Shown: positions 11,469 through 23,424, counted from the stretch's first letter. The stretch is DNA of 64,000 nucleotides from Dromiciops gliroides (GCF_019393635.1 NC_057864.1:494095216-494159215), one strand, 5' to 3'. Notes: generated by a model not told the origin, from the letters alone. Numbers and translations are program-made.

Positions 11469-12197
11469 ATGGGACTTGGGGAGACCCAGGGATGCCCCCC
11501 CCACTTGGGGCCTGGCTGGTTTCCCAGGCCCAGCCCAGAATCAGTAGAATTGCAAAAGAAATGTACATTGACTTTCCTGACAACCTAAAGGAAGTTAACT
11601 AACCTGGGTGACCCCCCCCCAAGTCATGTCAATCAATGGACTTGGATGTTACTGACCAATCAGCTTGGATCAATGTGCAGTGACCTGCCTCACCTGAGAG
11701 AGGATAAAAATCCTTGGGGAGAGGGGTCGGTCTCTTCTCTTCTCAGCTCTTCTCATGCTCGCCCCCTTGACCTGAGATGCTGGAGGAGGCAGCCACACTT
11801 TCCCCAACCCCACTCCTCTCTATCTAGGTAATGTATGGCCTCTGAACTCTACTTGGAGCCAAGTGCTCTCTCTCTCTTTACTAGCATTTAATATGATGAA
11901 TAAATGCTTAATGCCCAAAACTGGTTTAATAGCCTCTAATTGAAAAGTACCAATATATTAGAAACCCCAGCTAAGTTCCCCAATAACAGAACAGGGACAG
12001 GCACACCCAATATATTTCAAATGACACAGTTGGGAAACAGAGATTGTTTTTATTTCTGAAATCTTTGGTTTCAGTGTCTAAAGTTTAAGGATTCTTAGGT
12101 TTTAGGGTCTCTTAGTTTCTTGGGATCTCCTGTCCCACCACATGAGGACTGGGTTTCAATTGGCTAACACACCAATGTGAACAAAAATAAACCTAGC

Positions 12198-12447
<250 letters not shown>

Positions 12448-12669
12448 AAATAAACCTAGCTGGACAGGCAGGGAATCAGTAACCCTGAAGCCAATCAAAA
12501 ATTTATCTGACTATGGGATATTGGGACTAGGGACATGGACCTTATCTTCAGCCATTCCCTAACTTCGAAATAATCCTATTTCTTTTTGAAGGAGACTCCC
12601 ATATCAAGACATCTCCTAAGTAAGTCTTGAAATGCCTCCTTATCAAAGGCCACATCCTGCCCCCCTAGA

Positions 12670-12672
<3 letters not shown>

Positions 12673-12706
<34 letters not shown>
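12673..12706 (+). repeat. (AC)n microsatellite
   Basis: About 17 uninterrupted CA units. Confidence 0.9.
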
Positions 12707-12709
<3 letters not shown>

Positions 12710-12851
12710 CACCTTTAGGAGTGGGCCTTCCTAGGCCCACCTTTCCTCCAAATTTATTCCCTGCCTTTGTTTAAACTGTATATAAACCCTTGAAATCTAT
12801 TGCATGGCACCCTATCAGTGCAGGCTCAATAGTACCCATGCAGCATGTTAT

Positions 12852-12960
12852 TTTTTTTTCTTCCTTCCCTTTTAGGAAGAAGGGGATTTAAATCTTGAGA
12901 ACCAGCCTTTGCATTCTCCAGTCCTTCCCCTTTGGGGAAAGAGAAATCTAAATTCCATCA
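12852..12960 (+). repeat. Unclassified repeat, copy A of an inverted pair
   Basis: The stretch from 'ttccttcccttttaggaag' to 'tccccctttggggaaagag' recurs in reverse orientation at about 14400-14515 with roughly 80 percent identity by eye. A TATA-like 'gtatataaaccc' lies at about 12778, which could fit an LTR, but the family is not identified. Confidence 0.5.
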
Positions 12961-13416
12961 ACAGGGAATTGCCTCAGTTTACACCTTCCACCTAGTTGGA
13001 GTCCCTCAGAAATCTTTGTCTTTCTCTAGTGCCACCCCACTCCTTAATGGTCCCAGGGGAAGGTGGATTTATTCCAGGGCTTCAGAATACTTTTTGAGTC
13101 CTAGACCCCTCTGGCAGTCAGTAAGGGTGGTGTCTATAGGGCCCTGCTCAGAATCACGTTTTTAATAGCAGAAAATAAAATAGACAGGACTACCAAAGAA
13201 ACCAATTATGAAACAGTTATCAATCTATCTAAACAAAAAAAAGGTCAGGAACCCCAAGGGGGCGCCCTGCCTCTGATGCATCATTAACCATGAAGAGTTA
13301 TTCAGTCCTGTCTTTCCCTGAGAGAATGAGCTCATTTCCCAGACCAAAGGTAAGTAAAAGATCACCCCCAATGCAGGGAGAAGACTTTTACCCCCAGCTC
13401 CAAGAGTTGTTTAATT

Positions 13417-13587
13417 CTTTTTTTTTCTTTTTCTTTTTCTTTCTTTTTTAGTGAGGCAACTGGGATTAAGTGACCTGCCCAGGGTCACACAGCTAATAAG
13501 GTGTTAAGTGTCTGAGGTCGGATTTGAACTCAGGTCCTCCTGACTCCAGGGCCGGTTCTCTATCCACTGCACCACCTAGCTGCCCCA
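13417..13587 (-). repeat. WSINE1-type SINE
   Basis: Reverse copy: a T-rich tail with 'gtgaggcaactgggattaag', ending 'caccacctagctgcccc'. A 15-base duplication, AAGAGTTGTTTAATT, flanks it (13402-13416 and 13588-13602). Confidence 0.93.
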
Positions 13588-13602
13588 AAGAGTTGTTTAA
13601 TT

Positions 13603-14020
13603 TCAAGAAGATTGTCCTTTGAATGGCCTAGAAGGGATGCTCCAGCTTAATTGGACCAATGGCAAGAACAGAGATGTATTCTGGAACCCTGAAGAGCTTC
13701 TAGAAATTCTACTTTACTCAACACATTTAAAAAAAACACTCACGGCACTTGGAGAGCGGGACGTAATATAGCCCATAGGTACTGAACACACACGCACAAT
13801 GTCAACAAACATTACATGCATATGTACAATGTGTGCCATGTATGTGTGTGTGTGTGAACATGTAGCCTAAAAAGGCATAAATAGTAAAAATCCTTTACAG
13901 ACCATAATGCAAGTCAAATCAGTTCAGGTAGCACAGATGGAATACCCAAACCTGAATTAATACTTAACAATCCAATCTGAAATTATGAGTAGCTCAAAGT
14001 GCAAATCTTATATGAAAAAT
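13603..14020. other. Intergenic, nothing recognised
   Basis: Contains a short (TG)n near 13843-13856 and otherwise unassigned AT-rich DNA. Confidence 0.4.
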
Positions 14021-14270
14021 ATAGGAAAGACAATGACAAGGATGAAAAAATTTGCCCAAATTGGTGAGATGCGCTAAAGCCATCCTTAGTGGCCAAGAGA
14101 ATAAATGAACTGAACATGAACTTTTAAGTTTGGAACAAACCCAAAACAAGCACAGAATAAGTGATAGTAAAAGTTAGAGGAGAAATGGACAATTTTTTGG
14201 AAAAATAAAATTATAGAAAATGATGAGCAGAACCGAAAGCTTGCTCTTTGAAAGGGTTAACAACCATGTT
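14020..14270 (+). repeat. L1 ORF2 fragment
   Basis: Resembles the upstream ORF2 region of marsupial L1, with 'gtggccaagagaataaatgaactg' and 'gaggagaaatggacaattttttgg'. Short and decayed. Confidence 0.5.
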
Positions 14271-14399
14271 TAAGTGCTGACTGTGAAGCCAGACATGGCT
14301 CTAGGGTTAGAGATACAGAAAAGACAAAAACAAGAAGCTCAGAATCCGATGGGGAAATGACATGTGCAAAGACCATTGTAAACAGAGGCCAAAGCTCTC

Positions 14400-14515
14400 T
14401 TAATGGAAGTTAAATCTCTCTTTCCCCAAAGGGGAAGACTGGAGAATGAAAAGAGCAGTTCTCTAAATATAAATTCTCTCCTTCCTAAAAGGGAAGGAAA
14501 CCCAGAGAAGGCAAT
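14400..14515 (-). repeat. Unclassified repeat, copy B of the inverted pair
   Basis: Its reverse complement matches 12852-12960: 'ctttccccaaaggggaagactgg' here against 'ccagtccttcccctttggggaaag' there. Confidence 0.5.
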
Positions 14516-14537
14516 GCCTGTAAAAATGAAAAGAAAG

Positions 14538-14677
14538 GGGGGGCAGTTAGTGGCACAGTGGATAAAGTACCAGCCTGAATTGAGGAGGACCTGAGTTCCA
14601 AATCTGGTCTCAGACACTTGCATAACGAGCTGTGAGACTCTGGGGCACGTCCACTCACTTGCCCCACACAAAAAATA
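14538..14677 (+). repeat. WSINE1-type SINE, degraded
   Basis: Recognisable head ('gtggcacagtggataaagtacc') and a diverged core with small internal losses. It is flanked by AAAAGAAAGG-like duplications (about 14529-14538 and 14678-14687). Confidence 0.8.
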
Positions 14678-14939
14678 AAAAGAAAGGTTTATGAAGTAGG
14701 AAAGAAAAATCTAACATGAATCCATGGGTGCTACCCATCCTATGTGAATTAGGATACCATGCAATCGATTGCAAGCATTTAAATACAATTTTCAACAAAG
14801 GCAAGTAAGAATTGGGGATGGAGGAAAGTGGGCTATAAAGGGCTCGCTCCCCATAGGGGCAAGGAGTGTGTGGAATTCCAGGGGTGCAGGATGCGGCCTT
14901 TGATACACACATCAGAAGTTCTTGGTGATAGGCAATTCA

Positions 14940-15486
14940 GTTCAAGGTCTTGATGAAGAGATCTCTTTTTTAAAAGTATTAGAGTTGAAGATAAGGTCTA
15001 CATTCATAGTTGCCATAGTTGCCCCCATCCCCACCCCCACCAGCTATTGCCATTTTCCGTGTATGAGGTAACCAGGGCCTGCACCAGGGAGGGGGCGTGG
15101 CTATGGTGGGGGGGGGGGGAGGGAGGTGAAGAGTTGAGGATGACACCAAGGTGGGGGAGCCTGAGTGACTGGGGAAATGGTGATATCCTCTACAGTAATA
15201 GGGAAGGGAGGAGGGGGAGAGTATGACGGAAAGATGATGACGTGTTTGAGATGTCTACAACAGGCAGCTAATGATGTCCAGCTGTCACTCAGTAGAGAGA
15301 TGTGGATTGGTAAATAAATCTGAGAAAGATGAGAAACTGAGGAGCTCACCAAGGGAGACAGTCAAGAGAGAAGAGAGGGCCAAGGACAGACTCTCAGGGG
15401 CCAAAAACAGTTGGTGGACGTGCCCTGGAGGAAGAGCCACCAAAGGAGACAGAGGAGGGGCCAGACAGGTAGGAGGGGAACCAGGA
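14940..15486 (+). repeat. Old unclassified repeat, hosts an L1 insertion
   Basis: The G/A-rich text ('accaaggtgggggagcctgagtgactgg', 'gctcaccaagggagacagtcaag', 'ccaaaggagacagaggagggg') looks like a decayed mammalian-wide repeat. It resumes at 16655 to about 16740 after the L1 insertion. Family not assigned. Confidence 0.4.
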
Positions 15487-15500
15487 AGAAAATAGTATCA

Positions 15501-16640
15501 TATATAGGGAACTAAATCAAATTTATAAGAATCCAAGTCATTCCCAATTGAGAAATGGTCAAAGGATATGAACAGGAGTTTTCTGATGAAGAAACCAAAG
15601 CTCTCTATTCCCATATGAAAAAAATGCTCCAAATCTCTAATGATTAGAGAGATGCAAATTAAAAACTCTGAGGTACCACCTGACACCTATCAGATTGGCT
15701 AAAATGACAAAAAAGGAAATAATAAATGTTGGAGAAGCTGTGGGAAAAATTGAACACTAATACATTGCTGGTGGAGCTGTGAACTGATCCAACCATTCTG
15801 GAGAGAAATTTGGAATTATGCCCAAAGGGCAATAAAGCTGTGCATACCCTTTGATGCAGCAATACCACTTTTAGGTCTTTTTCCCAAAGAAATCATGGAA
15901 AGGGAAAGGGACCCACATGTACAAAAATATTTATAGCTGTTCTTTACGTGGTAGCAAGGAATTGGAAGTTAGATGGGGGTGCCCATCAATTGGGGAAATG
16001 GCTAGACAATTTGTGGTTATATTGAATACAATGGAATACTATTGTGCTTGTAAGAAATGATGAGCAGGAGGAGTTCAGTAGAAACCTGGAGGTGTCTTGC
16101 GTGGGCTGATGATGAGTGAGATGAGCAGAACCAGAAGAACATTGTACACAGTATCATCAACATTGAGTGTTGATCTACAGTGATGGACTATATTCTTCTC
16201 ACCAATGCAATGGTACAGAAGAGTTCCAGGGGAACTCATGATAGAAGAGGATCTCCCAAATCCAAGAAAAAAAAAAGAACTGTGGAGTATAGATGCTGAA
16301 TGGACCATACTATTTCTTTTGTTTTTGGTTGCTGTTGTGTTTTTTTTTTCTATTTGAGGTTTTTCATCATTGCTCTGATTTTTTTCTCTTATAACAGGAC
16401 TAATGCAGAAATAGGATTAATGTTATTATGTGTATATAATGTGTGTGTATAGATATCTATATCTATATAGATATATAGATATAACCTATATCAGATTACC
16501 TGCTGTCTAGGGGAGGGGGGAGGGAGGGGAGGGAGGAAGAAAAATCTGAAATTGTAAAGCTTGTGTAAACAAAAGTTGAGAACTATTCTTTACATGTAAC
16601 AGAAAAAATAAAATACCTTATATGTAAAAAAAAAAAGAAA
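15501..16640 (+). repeat. 5'-truncated L1 LINE (3' 1.1 kb)
   Basis: Carries the end of ORF2 and the 3' UTR, with 'tcagattacctgctgtctagg', a G-rich run and an A-tail. Flanked by a perfect 14-base duplication, AGAAAATAGTATCA (15487-15500 and 16641-16654). A GATA/TATC-rich stretch lies at 16435-16485 inside the 3' UTR. About 80 to 85 percent identical by eye to the 3' part of the 8935-11468 L1. Confidence 0.93.
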
Positions 16641-16879
16641 AGAAAATAGTATCAGGAAAAAACCCAACGAACAGGAGAGAGGATCCGGGAAGAGGGGGAG
16701 CTATCAGGGAAAGTCTACAGAAAGACCAGAAAAGGATGCGGACTGATGAAACCAACTGGACAAATAAGAGATCCCTGGTGACTTTGCTCAAGCTGCCTCA
16801 AGCCAGAGGCTTTGATCTCATCCCTCCGTCACTGATCTAGATGAAAGAAATCTCTCTCACGCCTTTTTGTACCCTTGGG

Positions 16880-17185
16880 TTTGTCCCAGATCGAGTTGTG
16901 ATGATGAGGGGAGGAAAGGACTAAGAAAGTGATCTCTGGATCCCCCGAGAAATCCATTATTAATACTTATTTTCTCACACCCACCTCTCATTAGGCTATT
17001 CAATCAGAGTTGATAGCCGCCCCCTCCCTGAGCACCAATTCTTTGAAAGGTTTATAAACTGTGAACCCACTGCCTTGGTTGTCTTTGGCCTAAGAGAGCT
17101 AGCCAAATGACCATCCTTTTATTAATAATGTGTTGGCCTTATTAATAAAATTATTAAATTACCTAGAAACTATGTCATCACAGCA
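16880..17185 (+). repeat. LTR-like fossil, family X, + copy
   Basis: Contains 'ggttgtctttggcctaagag', then 'cttattaataaaattattaaattacctagaaac' with an AATAAA signal. The same block occurs in reverse at 17445-17590 and 29560-29880. Interpreted as the R/U5 side of an old LTR; no internal genes are attached. Confidence 0.45.
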
Positions 17186-17439
17186 CTGTACAAGAATGGT
17201 TTGAATTTAGAAGCTCACTCAGTCCATAGAGACTCTGGACTAAGAGATGCTTCTGCCTACCTTGGACATAAAGCCTTCCTGAAACAAATGAAACAAATTC
17301 TATGTTCCCTCAATTGTAAGCAGTGGCCTTTCTTTCCACCATGGATCATTTCCTTCTTACCTTCTTTATTCCTTCTCTCCTCCTTCCAGCCCTCTTTTTG
17401 TCCCTTATCCTTCCTCTCTTTTCTTAGAATGGTGATAAA

Positions 17440-18060
17440 TAGTGAGACAAATGGAAAACCCCAAGAGACAGAGTTTCTGGTAATTAATAATCCGTTTATT
17501 AATTAGACTAGCAAATCAATAATTTTAGTTAAGAGGTTTTTCTAGGTAACCAAAGACCTTCTAATGGAGATACTGAATGCCTTAAATATTTTTAGAAAAA
17601 GGAATTCCCTTGACAGGAGAAATCAAACCTGATGGGTGAACCACTCATGAGGGGGTAGACATTAATGAGTAAGTAGGCTAAAAGTCTTCAGCTCCTGCTG
17701 AGAGCTTGACTTGATCATGAGACTCAGCTGCCTCCAGTTGTCTGAACAAAGGGAATCCATCTCTATCCAGACCACTGAAGTTGAATAATGGGCCAAATTC
17801 ACCTAAATTAGATTCTCTTTACCCTTTAATGAGAAATAAATTCTCCAAGTTGTGTGGGGTCCTGCCCGAGATAGAGGAGAATGTTCCTGAAGAATCAGAC
17901 CAACCTCATCAGCCCTGTCCTCCAGAGACTTATTGACCTAGAAGGCCTCGTCTTTAAATGAGGCAGTAAAAAGAGAAAAACACTGAACCCTGATGTTAAT
18001 AATTGGTTATTAATAGAGAAATAATAATTTCTTTCAGTAGGTTACATGAGACATGCCCTT
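17440..18060 (-). repeat. LTR-like fossil, family X, - copy 1
   Basis: Long match in the same orientation to 29560-30545. Shared blocks include 'aaccaaagacc', 'gcctcctgctgagagctt' against 'caattcctgctgagaatg', 'cagctgcctccag', 'ggaatccatctctac', 'cttcagagactg' and 'aataactggttattaat'. On the minus strand AATAAA lies near its 3' end. Old, diverged, without coding regions. Confidence 0.55.
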
Positions 18061-18714
18061 CTTCTCAGCAGTGAGGGGGAAATGGAAGTAAAGCTACAGG
18101 GTTATAATGATTATGTGAAGGATTGAGGATCCAGCTGCTCCTGCTGTAGCCTCTGGATAAATCACCTGATATCTGCAATGCTAGGAAATTACAGGAAGAT
18201 AAAAATTCTTCTCGGGTTTTTCTTTCAATCCTCTAAACTGAAGGGACCACGAAGCAAGCAAAGCCTCCCTCAATCTGAGGTTGTTAAAGAAAGAAATAGA
18301 CTTGATCCGAACACAGCCCTCAGTTTATCTCAATCAAATCATGTGATTCATAATTTGATTTGGCCTCTTTCTGTGACCCTGGACAGTGAGGAATGTCCTG
18401 TTTCTTTGTCAAAAACAGCAGAAATGCTTGTCTGATGAGTGACCAATCAGCCCCATATCTCTTTTCAGTCTGTCTACAGTCCCTGGTCAGACCAGAGCTC
18501 CCATTGGAAGAGACCTCCAAGGAATTCAGCCGCCAATCCAGGATCACCTGCTGATTACACAACTTCTTCTCTTTCACAGAATTGCTATGAGAACCGCTGG
18601 AAACCTTGAACCATTTTCATCAGCTCTGGGAGGCTTTGAAATCAGCCTCCTCTGGCATGCCTTGAAAAGAACTTGAGCAGTCTCTTCTAGTGAGCTGCTT
18701 CTGTGACCAGATAG
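18061..18714. other. Intergenic, nothing recognised
   Basis: May continue the LTR-like fossil on its left, but no terminal structure or gene is visible. Confidence 0.35.
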
Positions 18715-19195
18715 TCACGAGTCATCAGCTTCAGAAGATTCCAGACCTAATCCCATAAGAAGCGCTGTAAGCAATGAAGAAGGGCATGGCTTCAGGAAAA
18801 CCTTCCTGGCAAGGCTTATTTGAGCTGATGCAGAGTGAAGTGAGCAAAGCCAGGAGAACGTTGTACATGATAACGGTAACATTGTAACGATGACCTATTG
18901 TGAAAGACTTGGCTACTCTGATCAGTGCAATTCCAAAGGACTTGTGATGGAAAATGTTCCCCACCTCCACAGAGAGAAATTAGGAACTATTGAGCACAAA
19001 ACGAAGTCTACTGGTTTTTCAGTTTTTCTTGCTCTTTTTTTGTTTTGTTTTGTTTTTTTGCAACACAGCTAATGTAGAAATAGGTTTTATGTGACTTCGT
19101 ACGTATGATGGTATCGTATTTCTTGTCTTCTTGATAGGTGAGGAAAGGGTGGAGGGAAAATATTTGGAACTGAAAGATTTTTTAATTATGAAAAA
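18715..19195 (+). repeat. L1 3' fragment
   Basis: 'cataagaagcgctgtaagcaatgaag', 'gagtgaagtgagcaaagccaggagaac' and the 3' UTR ('ctaatgtagaaataggtttt') follow the L1 order seen at 10960-11350. Older and more diverged than the other copies. Confidence 0.75.
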
Positions 19196-19199
19196 GAAG

Positions 19200-19385
19200 A
19201 TTCAGCCATACCTAGAAGGCATCTAGTGCAACCATTTCATTTTACAGATGAGGAAACTGAGGTGCAGGGAAAGCCAATGACTTGCCCAAAGTTACATAGG
19301 TCACCACAGTGACATGCTAGGTTCAGGTTTCAAACCCAAATCATCCAGTTCAAAATCCAGTGCCTTTCTGCTCATTCTGAGATCA
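19200..19385 (-). repeat. MIR SINE
   Basis: Reverse MIR: 'cattttacagatgaggaaactgagg', 'tgacttgcccaaagttacatagg', 'aggtttcaaacccaaatc'. Confidence 0.7.
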
Positions 19386-19451
19386 AAATATACTCTCTAT
19401 GGTCTTGATAGTATTGCCAGCTCCCTTAAACAGCCAAGAGGTCAGGCCATC

Positions 19452-19803
19452 TGTTAAGGCTTAAAATTCTAGCTAGACTGTCTAAAATATCTAATGAGTG
19501 GTCACCAATAAATTATAAGCTTTAGCAAGAGTTAGACTTTTAAGCGTTTATTAAGGAGAATAAGAAGTTTGGTAAAGTGAGAGAGAAAGACCTACATTCA
19601 TCTATCTATTAAAGGGAGAGCATTTCTAGCTCTGCTCTCCGCCAGAGTCCACAGGAAAGAGCAATCTGAGTCAGAGCACCAGGCTCCACCTTCTTCCTCC
19701 CACAAGCAAAGTCACTTCCTGACGCCAAAGAAAAGACCTTCACTTCATGGCGGAGCTTTTCTACAGTAAGTCTCCAGCAGGTGGCGTCATTCCAATTGTT
19801 ACA
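19452..19803 (-). repeat. LTR (3' LTR of the 19.4-23.4 kb fossil)
   Basis: Near-identical partner of 23044-23419. AATAAA on the minus strand lies at about 19541-19546. Confidence 0.75.
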
Positions 19804-21653
19804 GTCCCTGCTTTGTTTCTTCAAGAAACGGGGCGTTTCCTTGATGAAACAATCAAAAATAACAGAAAATAATAGCCTATGCAAACTAACAATATGTTAA
19901 TACCAATATAGAAAAGGGAGAGATGAGGAAAGTTTGTAGTCCAGAGGGTGGTATATGTTTTTTTTTTTTTGTCCTCATAAACCGGTGCTTTGACATTGGT
20001 CTTGCAAAGGGAGGGCCTCTACAGAGAGTACATGTTACAGATGGTATATATTATAACAGAAAGAGAAAAGGAAAAAACCACAACAAAACAAAACTGTTCA
20101 TTTAAAGTCTCTGAAAGTCTTTTCTCAGATTTCTCTAAGTGTAGTCGTGGAATGGAAGTCTTTTCAGGGGTTGATGTGGGATGCTGGTAATAAGCTAGGA
20201 ATCTTTCCTACAAAATTGAGCTTAACACAGCTTTATAATAATTTTGTCAATATCAAATCAAACAATGAAAGTTCTCAAAAAACATGTCTAAGCAAATTCA
20301 GAATCTTAGCTGTACACATGAAACATATAATAATAACAAAAATTGAAACATTCTCTAAAACTCAATATTACTATAGTCCCCCTTGTGGAAGGTAATTGAG
20401 AAGATGAATTTCTGCGATATTAATTTTTTAAAATAATTTTTATCTTGGTTCATCACTTTAGTATCAAGCTGCCTAATTATGCCTCATGCCATTATGAGAA
20501 ATTTAAAAATCTAATATAATTGGTAACAGGTGTCAAGGCCAAATTCAACACTGTATTTATCATGACATCTGAGATAATTATGGGGGTTATCCATAAAGAA
20601 CAGAGAAATGATGGGATACTGAGTATTCTCACACTTGAGCAATATACTACTGCCCATGCAGTATGCCAGGCTTAAAATAGGTGGATGGAATATATGTCCA
20701 TGCCACTGAACATATTGGAGGAAACTGAGTCACTTAATCAGATGCATGGGATTTAGATGTCCATAGGCATCAGGCATATAGGAGGGGAATAGAAGCCAGG
20801 TGAAGAATGAGATGGGTGGGATCAAAACTTCCAGCCATCTGTACAATATTGTGGGGAAAAATAAAATAAATATTAAACCAAGAGAATCCAACCTCAACAT
20901 TTGTCAAAAGCCTTTCCCTCGGCCATACCTTGACTTCATGCATGTCTCCCCTCATGTGACAGTTCAATGTCTGCTCTAGCATGTATTCCTCTTTGATTGG
21001 ATGGCAACTTGGGCCAACTGGCATCTGATAACCTCAGAATAAAGGCAATTAATGTCTTAAATGATAAGTTCCCATAATCCAAGTCTCATATGGATTTTTA
21101 AATTGAGGATAATAAATGATCGCAAAAAATGTGAATACATCTTGACTCAGAATATAATATATAATTAAGCAACAATTTCAAATAATACCCTTTTTTTTAC
21201 TAAGTATCCAATTAACTTTTGTGAAAATCAGAACATATTTAAATACAAGTTAAAGCACAACACAATCTCAAAGAAAACTTAAAAAAAAAAACGAAAATTT
21301 TTACAAATGTTCCCCTCTTTTCTTTTTTTTTGGAATATACTTATCAAAAATAATACTTCTAGAATCAATTTACAATTGCCATGGCAACCAATTTGCCAGG
21401 GAAATGCTTTAAAGAGTTTGATCAGATAATCAGTTGAGAGGGAAAAAAATAGCAAAAGCAAACAACTCAGAATATGGGAGCACAATACTCCTAGAATTAA
21501 CATTGTATTATGAAATCAAAACCATCTTACAATGTTTCAAAATTAGATAGATGAATGAATAGAAGAAAATGCACATGGAATAATAAGAGACAATGAAATT
21601 CAAACTAGAGAAATCTAAATGAATATGAACTTAATATTAATAAGGGTGTTATA

Positions 21654-21801
21654 GGGGGTGGCTAGATAGCACAGTGGATAAAGCACCGGCCCTGGATTCA
21701 GGAGTACCTGAGTTCAAATACGGCCTCAGACACTTGACACTTACTAGCTGTGTGACCCTGGGCAAGTCACTTAACCCCCATTGCCCCTCAAAAAAAAAAA
21801 T
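21654..21801 (+). repeat. WSINE1-type SINE
   Basis: Near-consensus body with an A-tail. Flanked by GGGTGTTATA / GAGTGTTATA duplications (about 21644-21653 and 21802-21811). Lies inside the LTR fossil and so is younger than it. Confidence 0.9.
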
Positions 21802-21860
21802 GAGTGTTATAAAATATAAACTTGATCACATGACTATAAAAAGCTTTTACAAATATTCTC

Positions 21861-22017
21861 TTTTTTTTTTTTTTTTTAGTGAGGCAGTTGGGGTTAAGTG
21901 ACTTGCCCAGGGTCACACAGCTAGTAAGTGTTTAAGTGTCTGAGGCCGGATTTGAACCTCAGGTACTCCTGACTCCAGGGCCGGTGCTCTAATCCACCTG
22001 CGCCACCTAGCTGCCCC
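21861..22017 (-). repeat. WSINE1-type SINE
   Basis: Reverse copy with a long T-tract. The duplication ACAAATATTCTC (21849-21860 and 22018-22029) flanks it. Second SINE inside the LTR fossil, 60 bases from the first and in opposite orientation. Confidence 0.93.
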
Positions 22018-23043
22018 ACAAATATTCTCTTTTTTTAAAAGCTAAGTATAAAACACAATCTCAAAAGCATGAAAATCTCTATGAAATAGACCCATACCAT
22101 TAATTTCAAAATGTAGATGTAATAGCATAGAAATCTATGTAACCTCTGAACTGACTTACTATTACTCTGAGTGAATTTAGAACACTTTTGATTCCGATAT
22201 CTAAAATCCCCAATACTCATTCAATACCTTGCTGCTTACTTCTACATTTCTGTAAAATATGTACCCTTCCATGGCAAAAGAAGCGGAGTCTTGAACTATT
22301 CAGTTTAAGTTTTTCTTCTTTAACCCCTCTATATTGTCTGTCAGTACCTTTCATAATACAAATGCTTTAGAAGGTTACTAATTAAAGACAAAACGAAGAT
22401 TAGCAAAACTTATGAACAAAATGAGCATATCTGGAATTTAAAGGGTTTTCTAAGGTTGAGCCCGAAGCACAGCCAGGCTGGAAAAGAGATGAGCCTTGAA
22501 GCTGCAAATGTAAGTAGAGAAAGCTGTGCATGGCACATCAGATCTCTGGATTTCCCAGGCAGGGAAGCAATGGGCTTGGCCATGGGAGGAGAAGCAGGTG
22601 GGGTCTGGAGAGGAGGGAGGGACCAGAGCAATTTGACTCAGACTGATATTGAACTCAGGCCCTACCCCCAGTTAGGGGATTAAAAGCTTCTAGAGGTTGG
22701 GTCGTTGCCTCCAGGCATGCAAAATTAGAGCAACAATTAGTGTTAGAATTTGGAAAAGCTGCAGAAATCAGAGCTTTCTCTGAAAAAGCATGGCTGGGAG
22801 AGGGGGGGATATTTATATTCCCTTGTGTGAGCTCCTTACTGGCTCTTCTAAGAAAAATAAAAATAAAAATAGAAAATCCACAAAAACAAAGCATTAACAT
22901 GATCTTATCTCCCATTTTGAAAAAATTTAAAGGGAAAACAGCTGGTACTTAGCAGTTTAAAGGGACAGGGTAGGGGAAATTTCTTACCCAACCGGAAGAT
23001 CAGAAGATGGAGGTTTCAGCTTTCCTCTTCGTGGTCAGCCATC

Positions 23044-23419
23044 TGTTAAGGCTAAAATTCTAGCTATACTGTCTAAAATATCTAATGAGTGGTCACCAGT
23101 AAATTATAAGCTTTAGCAAGAGTTAGACTTTTAAGCATTTATTAAGGGGAATAAGAATTTGGTAAAGAGAGAAAAAAGGCCTACATTCATCTATCTATTA
23201 AAGGGAGAGCATATTTCTAGCTCCGCTCTCCACCAGAGTCCGCAGGAAAGAGCGAGTCTGAGTCAGAGCACCAGGCTCCCCCCTTCTTCCTCCCACAAGC
23301 AAATGTCACTTCCTGATGCCAAAGAAAAGACGCATGGTCTTGTCCTCAAAGACCTTCACTTCATGGCAGAGCTTTTCTACAGTAAGTCTCCAGCAGGTGG
23401 CGTCATTCCAATCGTTACA
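23044..23419 (-). repeat. LTR (5' LTR of the 19.4-23.4 kb fossil)
   Basis: Matches 19452-19803 almost throughout, with one short extra segment near 23330-23350. Confidence 0.75.
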
Positions 23420-23424
23420 CTGAC

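Larger units (their letters stand above)
8744..11988 (+). repeat. Solo-LTR-like fossil split by a SINE and an L1
   Basis: The outer parts (about 8744-8775 and 11480-11988) join into a unit of roughly 540 bases with LTR features: a TG start, a TATA-like GGATAAAAATCC near 11702 followed by a CT-rich initiator region, AATAAA at 11899-11904, and a CA end near 11988. The rest of the span is a WSINE1 copy and an L1. No internal retroviral region is attached, so it looks like a solo LTR. Family unknown; the 5' boundary is uncertain. Confidence 0.42.
19804..23043 (-). other. Internal region of the LTR fossil
   Basis: AT-rich, about 2.9 kb once the two SINEs are subtracted. Only short frames are present and I recognise no retroviral domain. 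Confidence 0.5.
19452..23419 (-). mobile_element. LTR-bounded retroelement fossil, minus orientation
   Basis: Two direct repeats of about 350-375 bases (19452-19803 and 23044-23419) bracket 3.2 kb. Read on the minus strand each LTR begins TGTAAC, ends TTAACA and carries AATAAA in its 3' third, and a purine-rich tract sits just before the LTR at 19803, which sets the orientation. The LTRs differ by several percent plus one insertion of about 17-20 bases, suggesting an age of tens of millions of years. No gag, pol or env homology is recognisable inside, so it was probably non-autonomous or is heavily decayed. Two SINEs have landed in it. No convincing target duplication was seen. Family not identified. 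Confidence 0.72.
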
